Shown: positions 19,141-28,378 of the stretch, piece by piece
Layout of the letters: every line of letters starts with the position of its first letter
How positions within the stretch are numbered: position 1 is the first letter of the stretch
From: CAZMGV01 sp964565925
GTDB taxonomy: Bacteria; JAGRBM01; JAHCIT01
Length of the DNA: 64,000 nucleotides
Direction of reading: 5' to 3'
NCBI GenBank assembly: GCA_964565925.1
Contig: CAZMGV010000022.1
Location: 5,941 to 69,940 of the forward strand
Notes under the pieces: generated by a model
Seen by the model: the letters and a program-made list of their open reading frames with translations, nothing else
Told to the model about the DNA's origin: nothing
Database searches by the model: none
Position numbers and translations under genes: made by a program

Positions 19141-20491
19141 ACCGCTTGTAAACGATTCCGATACGACGGCGGCCGCAACCGGCACGCCGGTTCCGGTGGT
19201 TGCGCCAGTGACATTCCGCGCCGTCGTGGCCACGGTTCCTGGCGATCTCGCATCATGGACTGCCGCACAGGCCGCGCACGGACTCCCGACGGTTTATTTC
19301 GCCGGCCCCGACGGAACGGTAACGGCCGGAGCGGGCGCCGCGTTCGTGTGGACCGGAAACGACTCCGAACCGGTCCCCGCCGCCGCAGGTGCTTTGAAAT
19401 CGTTCTGGCAGAACGCCCGGTTTGAATCCGACGACGCCCGTCGCACTGCACGGGCGTTCTCTGTGTTTCCGTTCGAAGCCGGCCAGGCGGCGGGCCCCTG
19501 GGCGGGGCTCCCGCAGGCGCTCACGATCGTGCCGTCGGAACTGTATGTGGCGGGATACTCGGGTGGCCGCACACTCAGCGCGGGAGTTCGAGCGGACGGC
19601 GACGCACGGGCGCTACCGCAGCTGCCGAACCGGATCGCGCCAGCTGCCGGGAATCACTGGAACCACGGCGACTGGTGCCGTGTCGCCGGTGAGGCGGTCG
19701 AGGACATCCGGCACGGGGAGCTGAAAAAAGTTGTTCTTGTCCGGCAGGAGAACTGTCCGCTCACCCGCGAGTTCGATCCGGTGGCGCTGGTGTCGCGTCT
19801 CAGGGACCGTTATCCCTCCTGCTACGTCTACTGGATCCATCTGGACGGGGCCGACTTCATCGGCGCGACGCCAGAACTGCTGGTCCGTACCGGATCAATG
19901 AACGTAAGCAGTGTGGCGCTTGCGGGTACTGCGCCGCGCGGAGCGACGGCGATCGACGACGTGCGGCTCGGCATGGGACTCCAGGCGAACGCCAAGGAGT
20001 TGTCGGAGCACCGGCTCGTGGTGGAGTTCATCCGCGACACGCTATCGGCCTATTGCCGCCGTCTCACGGTGCCGCTGTCGCCGGAACTGGTCCGCTACCG
20101 GACGGTCCAGCATCTGCGGACACGGATCGAGGGGCGTCTCCAGCGGCCGGTGGACGTGCTGGAACTGGTCGAGGTGCTGCACCCGACTCCGGCGGTGGGG
20201 GGCGTGCCGTCCCGCACCGCACGGGAATGGATCGCACGGACCGAGGGACCGTCCAGGGGCTGGTATTCGGGCCCGCTTGGCTGGAGCGCGCCGGACGGCT
20301 CGGGCGAATTCGCCGTCGCGCTCCGGGGCGCCCTCGTGCGGGGCGGTATGGCGAACCTGTTCGCTGGCTGCGGTCTGGTGGAGGGTTCCGACCCCGAGTC
20401 CGAGTGGCGTGAAACCGAATGGAAGCTGTCGGCGTTCCGGTCGGTCCTGTTCGAGTGCGAAGGAGAACGGCGTGAGCGCGCGGTCCGCTGA
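19127..20491 (+). CDS. menF: Isochorismate synthase
   Basis: A 454-residue chorismate-binding enzyme that converts chorismate to isochorismate, committing it to menaquinone. The catalytic half carries KKVVLVRQ, GATPELLV, LAGTAPRG, ELSEHRLVVE, VQHLRTRIEG, LHPTPAVGGVP and the Mg-binding GLVEGSDPESEWRETEWK. The first 150 residues are poorly conserved, as is usual. The GTG start at 19127 overlaps the ubiE end, and a slightly later start is possible. Operon context with menD, which uses the product, favours MenF over the siderophore enzyme EntC. Confidence 0.92.
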   Translation: MWSPEPLVNDSDTTAAATGTPVPVVAPVTFRAVVATVPGDLASWTAAQAAHGLPTVYFAGPDGTVTAGAGAAFVWTGNDSEPVPAAAGALKSFWQNARFESDDARRTARAFSVFPFEAGQAAGPWAGLPQALTIVPSELYVAGYSGGRTLSAGVRADGDARALPQLPNRIAPAAGNHWNHGDWCRVAGEAVEDIRHGELKKVVLVRQENCPLTREFDPVALVSRLRDRYPSCYVYWIHLDGADFIGATPELLVRTGSMNVSSVALAGTAPRGATAIDDVRLGMGLQANAKELSEHRLVVEFIRDTLSAYCRRLTVPLSPELVRYRTVQHLRTRIEGRLQRPVDVLELVEVLHPTPAVGGVPSRTAREWIARTEGPSRGWYSGPLGWSAPDGSGEFAVALRGALVRGGMANLFAGCGLVEGSDPESEWRETEWKLSAFRSVLFECEGERRERAVR

Positions 20492-22286
20492 TACTGTCGT
20501 GTCCGCCGCCGCTGGCGAACGGAACCTTCTGTTCGCCTCGGCGCTCGTCCGCACGCTGGCGGCCAACGGTGTGCGGCGCTTCGTGGTGTCGCCCGGTTCC
20601 CGCTGCACGCCGCTCACGGTCGCCGTCGTGCAGGCGGACGGTGTGATCGTTCACCGGTGTCTGGACGAACGCGGTGCTGCGTTTATGGCCCAGGGAGCCG
20701 CGAAGGCGAGCGGCGAACCAGTCGTGCTGATCTGCACTTCCGGAACGGCGGCGGCGAACTACCTTCCCGGTATTATCGAGGCGTCCGAATCGGGCATCCC
20801 GTTGATCGTGCTGACCGCCGACCGGCCGCCGGAACTGCGCGGCTGCGGTTCCCCGCAGACGATCGACCAGATCAAGCTGTACGGCTCCAACGTCCGGGCT
20901 TTTCACGAAGCGCCCGTGCCCGACTCACTGGACCGGCCGGGCGAAGCTGCCGCCGTGCTGGCCGCCCGGGCGGTTGTCGAGGCGCGGTCGCTGCGCGGGC
21001 CGGTGCATCTGAACCTGCCGTTCCGTGAACCGCTGATTCCGGAGAAACTGTCGCCGGAAAACCTGGCGGTCGGGACGGCCGCCGTGATGGTCCCGAAAGT
21101 CCACACGGCGGTCCGGGCTCCTGAGCCGGGGCTGGTGCGGGAACTGGCCCGCGAAATCCGCGCCGACGAACGGGGCTGGATCGTGGCGGGTCCGCAGGCG
21201 GAGGATTCGGCGGTAGCCATCGCGGCGCTCTCCTGGGTAACCGGATATCCGGTGCTGGCGGACGCTGCATCGGGGCTCCGGTTCGGGGAACTGTCCCGCG
21301 AGAACGGCATCCTGGCCTACCACGACGGTTGGCTCCGTGACCCGGAGACCGCTGCGTCCGTGAAGCCCCGGATCGTCATCCGGTTCGGAGCGGCGCCGAC
21401 CAGCAAGACACTATCGAAGTTTCTGGCTTCGTCCGGCGCGAAACAGATAGTCGTCGACGGCGCGGCCCGCTGGGTGCATCCGGAAAATCTGGTCGCCCGG
21501 ATCGTCGACTCCGACCCGGTTCCGTTCTGCGAAGCGCTGGTCCGCGAACTGGGCGAAACCCTCGCCGGGCAGGCATCACGCACGGGCTGGAAGAATCTCC
21601 ATGCACAGTACGACCGTCTGGCCGAGGCGTGCGTGGACGAGGTTCTGGAAGATTCCGGTGAACCGGGCGAACTGGGCGAAATAGGTACGGTACGGACGCT
21701 CGTGGACGGCCTTCCGGCGGGATCGAACCTGTTTGTCTCGAACAGCATGCCGGTGCGCGATCTCGACTGGTTCGGCGGCAAGCGCGGCGGATTACTCCGG
21801 GTCCAGGTGAACCGGGGCGCCAACGGCATCGACGGCATCCTGTCGTCGGCGCTCGGAATGGCGGCTGCATCGAACGGCCCGTCCTATCTGCTCACGGGCG
21901 ATCTCGCGTTCCTTCACGATATCAACGCCCTGTCGGCGGCTGCGGTCAACGGGATTCCGCTGACCGTGATCGCCGTGAACAACGACGGCGGCGGCATCTT
22001 TCATCATCTGCCGGTGAGCGGCCGGGGCGGGCTGTTTACCGACTACTTCCAGACCCCCCAGCCGGTCGATCTCATTCGTGTGGCGGCCGGGTTCGGAGTG
22101 GAGAGCTGCCGTGCGAAATCGGCGGATGAGCTGCGCGGGATACTGGAAGCGCGGCCCGTCGGGATCCGGTTCGTCGAGGTCGCGGTCGATCCGGTGTCGA
22201 GTCTCGCCGTCCACCGCCGGATCTGGGAGCGGATGGCACTGAAACTGGCCGACGCACGCGAACCCAGAAGGGCGGTGGCGTCATGA
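20472..22286 (+). CDS. menD: SEPHCHC synthase (2-succinyl-5-enolpyruvyl-6-hydroxy-3-cyclohexene-1-carboxylate synthase)
   Basis: A 604-residue thiamine-diphosphate enzyme joining 2-oxoglutarate and isochorismate with loss of CO2. The order is the N-terminal Pyr domain (VVSPGSRCTPLT, CTSGTAAANYLPGI, ADRPPELRGCGSPQTIDQ), a central domain, then the PP domain with SNSMPVRDLDWF, NRGANGIDG and the ThDP/Mg motif GDLAFLHD...NNDGGGIF. The frame stays open far upstream, but the real start is GTG 20472, with AAGGAGAA just before it and the MSARSADTVV leader. It overlaps menF by 20 bases and ends in an ATGA overlap with menH. Confidence 0.95.
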   Translation: MSARSADTVVSAAAGERNLLFASALVRTLAANGVRRFVVSPGSRCTPLTVAVVQADGVIVHRCLDERGAAFMAQGAAKASGEPVVLICTSGTAAANYLPGIIEASESGIPLIVLTADRPPELRGCGSPQTIDQIKLYGSNVRAFHEAPVPDSLDRPGEAAAVLAARAVVEARSLRGPVHLNLPFREPLIPEKLSPENLAVGTAAVMVPKVHTAVRAPEPGLVRELAREIRADERGWIVAGPQAEDSAVAIAALSWVTGYPVLADAASGLRFGELSRENGILAYHDGWLRDPETAASVKPRIVIRFGAAPTSKTLSKFLASSGAKQIVVDGAARWVHPENLVARIVDSDPVPFCEALVRELGETLAGQASRTGWKNLHAQYDRLAEACVDEVLEDSGEPGELGEIGTVRTLVDGLPAGSNLFVSNSMPVRDLDWFGGKRGGLLRVQVNRGANGIDGILSSALGMAAASNGPSYLLTGDLAFLHDINALSAAAVNGIPLTVIAVNNDGGGIFHHLPVSGRGGLFTDYFQTPQPVDLIRVAAGFGVESCRAKSADELRGILEARPVGIRFVEVAVDPVSSLAVHRRIWERMALKLADAREPRRAVAS

Positions 22287-23143
22287 CCACCGGTTATCAG
22301 TCCGCCCGTTTCTACTCGGCCGAATCGGGGCCCGCCGGTGCGCCGGTCGTGGTGCTGTTGCACGGCTTCACCGGGTCGTCGGCCTCGTGGCGGGAAATCC
22401 AGGATAGCCTGTCGCGCGACTGCCACACGATGGCGGTCGATCTGCCGGGCCACGGGCGCACGCAGGTCCGGCCGCCCGATTTCGAGGCCTGCATCGCGGC
22501 GCTCGAAGCCTGGGCCGACTCCCGCGCCATCCACGACGCTCACCTTTATGGTTACTCGATGGGCGGCCGGGTGGCGCTCGCGTGGGCGCTCCGCAATCCG
22601 AAGCGCTGGCGGGAGCTGACGCTGGAGAGTGCGTCACCGGGCATCGAGAACACCGACGGCCAGACCATTCGCGCGGCCAGCGACAACCAGCTCGCGGAAA
22701 AAATCCTTGCGGACGGCGTCGTTCCGTTCGTGGACCAGTGGGAAGCGCAGCCGCTCTTCGCCACCCAGGCAGGTCTGTCATTGGCCAGCCGCCAGTCGAT
22801 CCGGTCGGTGCGGCTGTCGCAGACCCCGGAGGGCCTCGCGTGGTCGCTCCGGGTGATGGGTACCGGCCGCCAGCCCGGCTACTGGGAGCGGCTCGGCGAA
22901 CTGAAAATGCCGGTGCGGCTCATCGCCGGCGAACTGGACGAGAAGTATCTCGATATTGCCCGCCGTATGGCGGCGAAGATCCCCAGGGTTGAACTCGAAA
23001 CGGTCCCCGGCGCCGGCCATGCCGTGCATGCCGAACGGCCCGGTCTCGTTTCGTCGCTGATTCTGAAAAATACCCGTTCCAACGATGTCACAAGGAGACA
23101 TTTACATGCCGACCCCGACCGCACGCCCTATTCAGTCCGCTAA
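22283..23143 (+). CDS. menH: SHCHC synthase, alpha/beta hydrolase fold
   Basis: A 286-residue alpha/beta hydrolase expected to eliminate pyruvate from SEPHCHC. HGFTGSSASW (oxyanion region), DLPGHG, the nucleophile elbow GYSMGG (Ser) and the C-terminal GAGHAVHAE (His) form the expected triad region. It is placed directly between menD and menB, with a 4-base start/stop overlap with menD. The last 12 codons run into the menB coding region, so the C-terminal tail may be non-essential. Confidence 0.9.
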   Translation: MTTGYQSARFYSAESGPAGAPVVVLLHGFTGSSASWREIQDSLSRDCHTMAVDLPGHGRTQVRPPDFEACIAALEAWADSRAIHDAHLYGYSMGGRVALAWALRNPKRWRELTLESASPGIENTDGQTIRAASDNQLAEKILADGVVPFVDQWEAQPLFATQAGLSLASRQSIRSVRLSQTPEGLAWSLRVMGTGRQPGYWERLGELKMPVRLIAGELDEKYLDIARRMAAKIPRVELETVPGAGHAVHAERPGLVSSLILKNTRSNDVTRRHLHADPDRTPYSVR

Positions 23144-23984
23144 GCGCAAGGAAAGTCCGACTGCTTCCGTCACCTGGAAGGAAGCCGGAAAGTTCACGGA
23201 CATCCTCTATCACAAGTCCGAGGACGGCATTGCCCGGCTGTCGTTCAACCGCCCGGAGGTCCACAACGCGTTCCGGCCGAAGACCGTGCAGGAGATGATC
23301 CGAGCATTTCAGGACGCCTGGGAAGACACCGACGTCGGCGTCATCATTATCACGGGCGAGGGCGGCAAGGCTTTTTGCAGCGGCGGCGACCAGCGGGTGC
23401 GCGGCGAAGCCGGCTATGTGGGCGACGACGGCGTGCCGCGCCTCAACGTCCTCACGCTGCAGAAACTGATCCGTTCATGCCCCAAGCCCGTGATCGCCTC
23501 GGTGGCGGGCTACGCTATCGGCGGCGGGCATGTTCTTCATGTGATCTGCGACCTTACGATCGCCGCCGACAATGCGCGGTTCGGACAGACCGGTCCGCGC
23601 GTGGGGAGTTTCGATGCGGGTTACGGTTCCAGCTACCTCGCCCGGATTGTCGGCCAGAAGAAGGCCCGGGAGATCTGGTACCTCTGCCGCCAGTACGACG
23701 CCGCCGAAGCCGAGGAAATGGGCCTTGTGAACAAGGTGGTACCGCTCGAGCAACTGGAGGCGGAAACTGTCAGCTGGGCGCGCGAGATACTCAGCAAGAG
23801 TCCCATGGCGATCCGCTGCATCAAGGCGGCGATGAACGCCGACTGCGACGGACAGGCGGGACTTCAGGAACTGGCCGGTCATGCGACGGCGCTCTTCTAC
23901 CTCACGGAAGAGGGTAAGGAAGGCAAGAACGCGTTTCTTCAGAAGCGTAAGCCCGACTTCTCCAAATTCCCGAGACTCCCCTGA
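23106..23984 (+). CDS. menB: 1,4-dihydroxy-2-naphthoyl-CoA synthase
   Basis: A 292-residue crotonase-fold enzyme that cyclises o-succinylbenzoyl-CoA. KAFCSGGDQ, VAGYAIGGGHVLHV, CDLTIAADNARFGQTGP, GSFDAGYGSSYLAR and the C-terminal KRKPDFSKFPR are diagnostic of MenB. The ATG at 23106 is preceded at ideal distance by AAGGAG (23092-23097). The in-frame ATG at 23085 lacks such a site and is rejected. The gene begins inside the 3' end of menH. Confidence 0.95.
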   Translation: MPTPTARPIQSAKRKESPTASVTWKEAGKFTDILYHKSEDGIARLSFNRPEVHNAFRPKTVQEMIRAFQDAWEDTDVGVIIITGEGGKAFCSGGDQRVRGEAGYVGDDGVPRLNVLTLQKLIRSCPKPVIASVAGYAIGGGHVLHVICDLTIAADNARFGQTGPRVGSFDAGYGSSYLARIVGQKKAREIWYLCRQYDAAEAEEMGLVNKVVPLEQLEAETVSWAREILSKSPMAIRCIKAAMNADCDGQAGLQELAGHATALFYLTEEGKEGKNAFLQKRKPDFSKFPRLP

Positions 23985-23991
23985 GGGTTTT

Positions 23992-24927
23992 ATGAGCGTC
24001 GCGGTAGCGGGAATTCACGGCCGTCGGGAATGCACGGAGGTGCTCCCGGCACCGGGTTCGCTACGGGCGTGGCTGCTCGCCGCCCGTCCCCGTACGCTGA
24101 CGGCCGCCGCCTCGCCCGTGATGGTCGGCACCGCCCTTGCGTGGCGGGACGGCTGTTTCGAGTGGGGGCCGGCGCTGGCGGCTTTTATCGGAGCAGGGGC
24201 GATCCAGATCGGGACCAATCTGGCGAATGACTGGTTCGACTTCGAGAAAGGCGCTGACACCGCCGAGAGAATCGGCCCGGTACGGGCCGCCCAGAGCGGC
24301 CTGCTCACGGTGCAGGCGCTCCGGCGCGGCACCTTCGCCGCATTCGCGGTGGCCGTTCTGGCCGGAATGTATCTGCTGATGATCGGCGGCTGGCCGATCG
24401 TCGCCATCGGCGTGGCGTCGGTCCTGTCGGGGCTGGCGTACACGGGCGGCCCCTATCCGCTCGGCTATCACGGCCTCGGCGATCTCTTCGTATTCATTTT
24501 CTTCGGTCCGGTGGCGGTCGCGGGAACGTACTATGTACAGGCGCAGACGGTAACTGCGAAGAGTTTTTTCTGGTCGATTCCGGTGGGGCTGATCTGCGCG
24601 GCGATCCTCGTGGTGAATAACGTGCGGGATATGCGCACCGACGTTGTGGCCGGAAAGCGCACGCTGGCCGTCCGGTTCGGGCTCGCCTTCGGCCGGGTCC
24701 AGTACGCTCTGACAGCCGGTCTTCCGTTTGCCCTGACGGTCTGTGCCGCCGTTTATTACCTGACTCCGTCGTTCCTGTTGGTGCTGGCGGCCGCTCCGGC
24801 GGCGCTGCAGCTGATCAGGGAGTTCGTCCGTACCGAACCCGGGCCGCGCATGAACGACCTGCTGGCCGGAACCGCCAGACTGCTTTTCCTGTACAGCCTG
24901 CTGCTATCTGTGGCGCTGGTGTTATGA
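23992..24927 (+). CDS. menA: 1,4-dihydroxy-2-naphthoate polyprenyltransferase
   Basis: A 311-residue integral membrane prenyltransferase of the UbiA family that attaches the isoprenoid tail and decarboxylates DHNA. LLAARPRTLTAA opens the first membrane helix. The two Asp-rich motifs are NDWFDFEKGAD and NNVRDMRTD, with GGPYPLGYHGLGD between them. About nine hydrophobic helices are visible. The start ATG lies 7 bases after the menB stop, and the end overlaps menC by 4 bases (ATGA). Confidence 0.93.
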   Translation: MSVAVAGIHGRRECTEVLPAPGSLRAWLLAARPRTLTAAASPVMVGTALAWRDGCFEWGPALAAFIGAGAIQIGTNLANDWFDFEKGADTAERIGPVRAAQSGLLTVQALRRGTFAAFAVAVLAGMYLLMIGGWPIVAIGVASVLSGLAYTGGPYPLGYHGLGDLFVFIFFGPVAVAGTYYVQAQTVTAKSFFWSIPVGLICAAILVVNNVRDMRTDVVAGKRTLAVRFGLAFGRVQYALTAGLPFALTVCAAVYYLTPSFLLVLAAAPAALQLIREFVRTEPGPRMNDLLAGTARLLFLYSLLLSVALVL

Positions 24928-25997
24928 CCGCCGTCGAACTCGAAAAATTCCGGTACCGTTTCCGCCGTCCGTTCCAGAACGGCGTACGCAGTTATTCGGA
25001 GCGCGAAGGTGTACGGCTGGTCGTCCGGCATGCTGCCGGCGTGTTCACGGGCGAGGCGGCGCCGCTGCCCGGCCATTCGTCCGAGATGGCGGTGGAGGCC
25101 GAGTCGGCGCTTCAGTCCTCGCTGGACGGAGTCCGGGCACTGGCAGACTCGCGTGCTGAAGCGACGGAGATCCTGAAAAAACTCGAGCAAGCAGTCCCTG
25201 CTTCTCCGTCCGGCCGGTTCGCCGCCGGGACCGCGCTTCTGAATCTTCGTGCCGCCCAGACGGCCATTCCGGTCGCCCGGCTGCTTGCACCCGCGCCGTG
25301 TCCATCGGTGACGATCAACGCGGTCGTGACCGCCGGCCCCGGCGACGCGATGAAGCGGGAGATCGACCGCGCTGTTCTGGACGGTATCCGCTGCCTCAAG
25401 ATCAAGCTGGGTCCGGACCTGGAAGCGAACCGTCGCAAGGTGTCGTTCGTCCGGGGGCAGCTGCCGGCGGAGACGCTTCTGCGCGGCGATGCCAACGGCG
25501 GCTGGTCGTACGAGACCGCCCGCGCCCAGCTCGCCATGCTTCTCGACTTCGGGATTGAATACGTGGAGCAGCCGCTGCCGTCCGACTCTACCCCGGAAAT
25601 GTTCGCTCGCCTGCGGGCCTCGTCGCCGGTTCCGGTCGCGGCGGACGAATCCGCATCGTCGCTCGCGGCCATCGCCGCCATGACAGCCCTGAAATCGGCC
25701 GACGTGTTCGTCCTGAAGCCGTCCCTGCTGGGCGGGATCGGCGAGACACTCGAAGCGGTCCGCCTGATCTCCGGCGCCGGACTCAAGTGGGTGATCACCA
25801 GCGCCCTGGACGGAGCGGCGAGCCGCCGGATGCTGTTCGAGCTGGTTCGCGCACTTCCCGTCGGAGGCATGTTCCAGGGACTCTCGGCCGGGTCGCCGTT
25901 CATCGATGAGAAGGAGAGCGACGGCCTTGAAATCACCAGTGGCAGGCTCCAGCTCCGGGAGGACCGCCGTGATCCGGCCCGTAACACCGCTTTCTGA
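24924..25997 (+). CDS. menC: o-Succinylbenzoate synthase
   Basis: A 357-residue enolase-superfamily dehydratase converting SHCHC to o-succinylbenzoate. The N-terminal capping domain is followed by the barrel with LKIKLGPD (KxK general base), GDANGGW (metal Asp), EQPLP (metal Glu), ADESAS (metal Asp) and FVLKPSLLGG (catalytic Lys). Length and motif spacing match MenC. Its last 29 bases overlap the start of menE. This family includes racemases and N-acylamino-acid racemases, but position in the operon settles the assignment. Confidence 0.92.
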   Translation: MTAVELEKFRYRFRRPFQNGVRSYSEREGVRLVVRHAAGVFTGEAAPLPGHSSEMAVEAESALQSSLDGVRALADSRAEATEILKKLEQAVPASPSGRFAAGTALLNLRAAQTAIPVARLLAPAPCPSVTINAVVTAGPGDAMKREIDRAVLDGIRCLKIKLGPDLEANRRKVSFVRGQLPAETLLRGDANGGWSYETARAQLAMLLDFGIEYVEQPLPSDSTPEMFARLRASSPVPVAADESASSLAAIAAMTALKSADVFVLKPSLLGGIGETLEAVRLISGAGLKWVITSALDGAASRRMLFELVRALPVGGMFQGLSAGSPFIDEKESDGLEITSGRLQLREDRRDPARNTAF

Positions 25998-27417
25998 CCG
26001 GGCGGGCGCACCGGACGGGGCCGTCGCGATCCGCACGGCCGCCCGGACCGTCACCTACGGCGAGCTCCGCAGTGACGTGCGTGAACTGGCGCACCGCCTT
26101 GGATCGGAAGGAATCGTTTCGGGATCGCTGGTCGCCGCGCGGGGCGCGTCTGAATACAGCGCGATTATTCTGGCTCACGCGCTGTGGGAGCTGCGGGCGG
26201 CCTTTGTTCCGTTGAATGCCCGGTGGACCGGTGCAGAACTGGAACCGGCGCTGGACCGGCTGGGTTCGTTCTGGATGATGTCGCAGCGGCAAGGCGATCC
26301 GGGCGCCTTTCAGGTTGACCATGTGAGCCGGGGCCCCTCCTGCTTCGAAGCGGAAGGGTGGCCGAACCGGGCAAGGACGTCCGAAGGAACCCAGCTCATT
26401 CTGTTTACCTCCGGAACCACCGGGCGTCCCAAGGCGGCGATGATCTCGTTCCGCGCCATCGAGGCGAGCGCCCGCGCGGCACAGACGCAGCTCGGCCTGT
26501 CGGGGAAAACCCGGTGGCTCGCCTGTCTTCCGCTCTTTCATATCGGCGGGCTGTCGATCGCCTACCGGAGCGCATTCTACGGATCGGAGCTGATTCTTCA
26601 TCCGGGGTTTGAGGCGTCGGCGGCCAACGCGGCAATCGACAGGGGCGAGTGCGACATTGTCTCGCTCGTTCCCACGATGCTCCACCGCCTGCTGGCTGAA
26701 CGGGCAGGGCGGAGGTTCCCCGATACGCTCAAATGTATTCTGCTGGGCGGTGCGAAGGCGCCGGCCCGCCTGCTCGCCGAGGCGCAGCGGCTCGGCGCAC
26801 CGGTGGCCCCGACGTATGGCCTGACGGAAACCGCGTCCCAGCTATGCACGCTGCCGCCGCAGGAGTTCCTGAAGCTGCCGGACAGGGAACTGGAGGCACC
26901 GCCGCTCCCGCCGCTTCCGGGCATGGTAATGAAGATCGTTCGCCGCAGCGGCGAAACGTATGAACCGGGATTTGGCGAGATCGCCGTCCGGGGGCCGGTG
27001 CTGATGAGCGGCTACCTGGGAGACCCGGAGGCGACCGCAGCGGCGTTGGGCGGCGGCTGGCTCCACACCGGTGACATCGGGAAGCTCACACCGGACGGTT
27101 CGGTGATCGTCTCCGACCGGCGCTCGGACCTGATCGTGACGGGAGGCGAGAACGTCTATCCGGCGGAAGTGGAAGCGGTAATCGAATCCCACCCGGATAT
27201 TTCCGAAGCGGCGGTGGTCGGACTTCCGGACGGCGAATGGGGTCAGCGCGTGGCGGCCGTTATCGCCGCGAATCGTCCGCCAGCCGGTCTCGACAGGTTC
27301 TGCCGTGAACATCTGGCCGGGTACAAGGTCCCCCGTACCTGGAAAGTCGTGGCGGAGCTTCCCCGCACGGCGAGCGGGAAGATCTCCCGAAAGCTGGCGC
27401 GCGAGCTGTTCTGCTGA
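25969..27417 (+). CDS. menE: o-Succinylbenzoate-CoA ligase
   Basis: A 482-residue ANL-superfamily ligase that activates o-succinylbenzoate with ATP and CoA. LFTSGTTGRPKAAM (P-loop-like A3), PTYGLTETASQ (A5), LHTGDIG (A7), DRRSDLIVTGGENVYPAE (hinge, A8) and LPRTASGKISR (A10 Lys) are all present. The likely start is GTG 25969, with GGGAGG 6 bases upstream, inside the menC 3' end. It is the last gene of the operon. An imperfect GC hairpin without a T-run (about 27419-27444) separates it from the convergent Coq4-like gene. Confidence 0.93.
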   Translation: MIRPVTPLSDRAGAPDGAVAIRTAARTVTYGELRSDVRELAHRLGSEGIVSGSLVAARGASEYSAIILAHALWELRAAFVPLNARWTGAELEPALDRLGSFWMMSQRQGDPGAFQVDHVSRGPSCFEAEGWPNRARTSEGTQLILFTSGTTGRPKAAMISFRAIEASARAAQTQLGLSGKTRWLACLPLFHIGGLSIAYRSAFYGSELILHPGFEASAANAAIDRGECDIVSLVPTMLHRLLAERAGRRFPDTLKCILLGGAKAPARLLAEAQRLGAPVAPTYGLTETASQLCTLPPQEFLKLPDRELEAPPLPPLPGMVMKIVRRSGETYEPGFGEIAVRGPVLMSGYLGDPEATAAALGGGWLHTGDIGKLTPDGSVIVSDRRSDLIVTGGENVYPAEVEAVIESHPDISEAAVVGLPDGEWGQRVAAVIAANRPPAGLDRFCREHLAGYKVPRTWKVVAELPRTASGKISRKLARELFC

Positions 27418-27441
27418 TTGACCCGGCGCGTGGCGCCCGGA

Positions 27442-28179
27442 TCAGTGCACCGATACCGATCCGCCGAGCACGATTTTCCGCACTTCCTCGACCGGCATTT
27501 CCATCATCTCTTCCAGCTTGAAGTCGAAATAGGTTTCAGTCCGTTCGCCGAGCGCCATCCATTCGGCCGCGAGGCGGACGGCTTCGGCAAGCTCCTTGAG
27601 CGGACGGCGGATCGTGAGGTGGAGGAACAGCACGGCCAGCGCCATGCCCGCGCTGAGACTGCCCGCATCCCCGGCCGTGGCGCCGCGTTTCGCCGAAACC
27701 GTCTGCCCCAGCGAAAACGAGACAATACGCACTTCACCCAGTACGGTCGTATCGCAGCCGAGCACCACGTGGAGCACATCGTGGAGCTTGTAGGCCCGCC
27801 GCATGGCGTAGTGAACCGTGTTCCGGGGTTTTCCGAAGGCCAGCAGGGTGCCGAGCGGGTCCAGGTCGTCGGCGAAGATCAGTTTGGAATATTCCTTGCC
27901 GAGTGTTCCCTCGGGCAGTTTCGACAGTTTCTTCGGATCGATCTCAGGGTCGTAGCCCTCGCGGAACAGGTCCCGCTGAACCGGATTGCGTTCTTCGTAT
28001 CTGATGACCTGTTCGGGGCTCATCCGTTTCAGATCGCCTTTGAGCAGCAGGTTGATCCCCTGGGAAATATCCGAGTCCCAGGGTTCCCAGGTGGTGACGG
28101 CGAAGTTCTTCAGGCTCTGGATGAGGTCCCAGGGGTTCGTGATACCGAGGCTGCGGGCCTCGCGAAGGTATTCAAGCAC
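27442..28179 (-). CDS. Coq4-family protein
   Basis: A 245-residue protein of the COQ4 family. It contains the family's metal motif HDxxH-x11-E exactly, with H133, D134, H137 and E149 (HDVLHVVLGCDTTVLGE). The family region RNPVQRDLFREGYDPEIDP precedes it. In eukaryotes COQ4 acts in the C1 decarboxylation/hydroxylation of the ubiquinone ring. The role here, beside a menaquinone operon, is unknown. I chose GTG 28179 because GAGGAG lies just upstream; the longer TTG-initiated frame (to 28254) has no such site. Divergent from a TetR gene, which may control it. Confidence 0.75.
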   Translation of the reverse strand: MLEYLREARSLGITNPWDLIQSLKNFAVTTWEPWDSDISQGINLLLKGDLKRMSPEQVIRYEERNPVQRDLFREGYDPEIDPKKLSKLPEGTLGKEYSKLIFADDLDPLGTLLAFGKPRNTVHYAMRRAYKLHDVLHVVLGCDTTVLGEVRIVSFSLGQTVSAKRGATAGDAGSLSAGMALAVLFLHLTIRRPLKELAEAVRLAAEWMALGERTETYFDFKLEEMMEMPVEEVRKIVLGGSVSVH

Positions 28180-28378
28180 GGTTTTCTCCTCAAAAGGGGG
28201 CGCGAATATCGCCCGCCGCAGTGGAAGATTACCCGAGGGGGATGGCTGCAACAACTCGTATTCGGGTTTAAGCGGTTTTATGAGCTTCTTTTGCCCATTT
28301 TGAAAGTATCGAACACCCTGAAATCGAATAATTACTCCAATTAGGATAAGCTGGTCCGTTCAAGGGGGCGGAGATCAG

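Noticed and set aside
19911..20471. Upstream extension of the menD open frame
   Set aside because: The translated extension is Arg/Cys-rich and lies over the conserved menF frame; the real start has a ribosome-binding site at 20460-20467.
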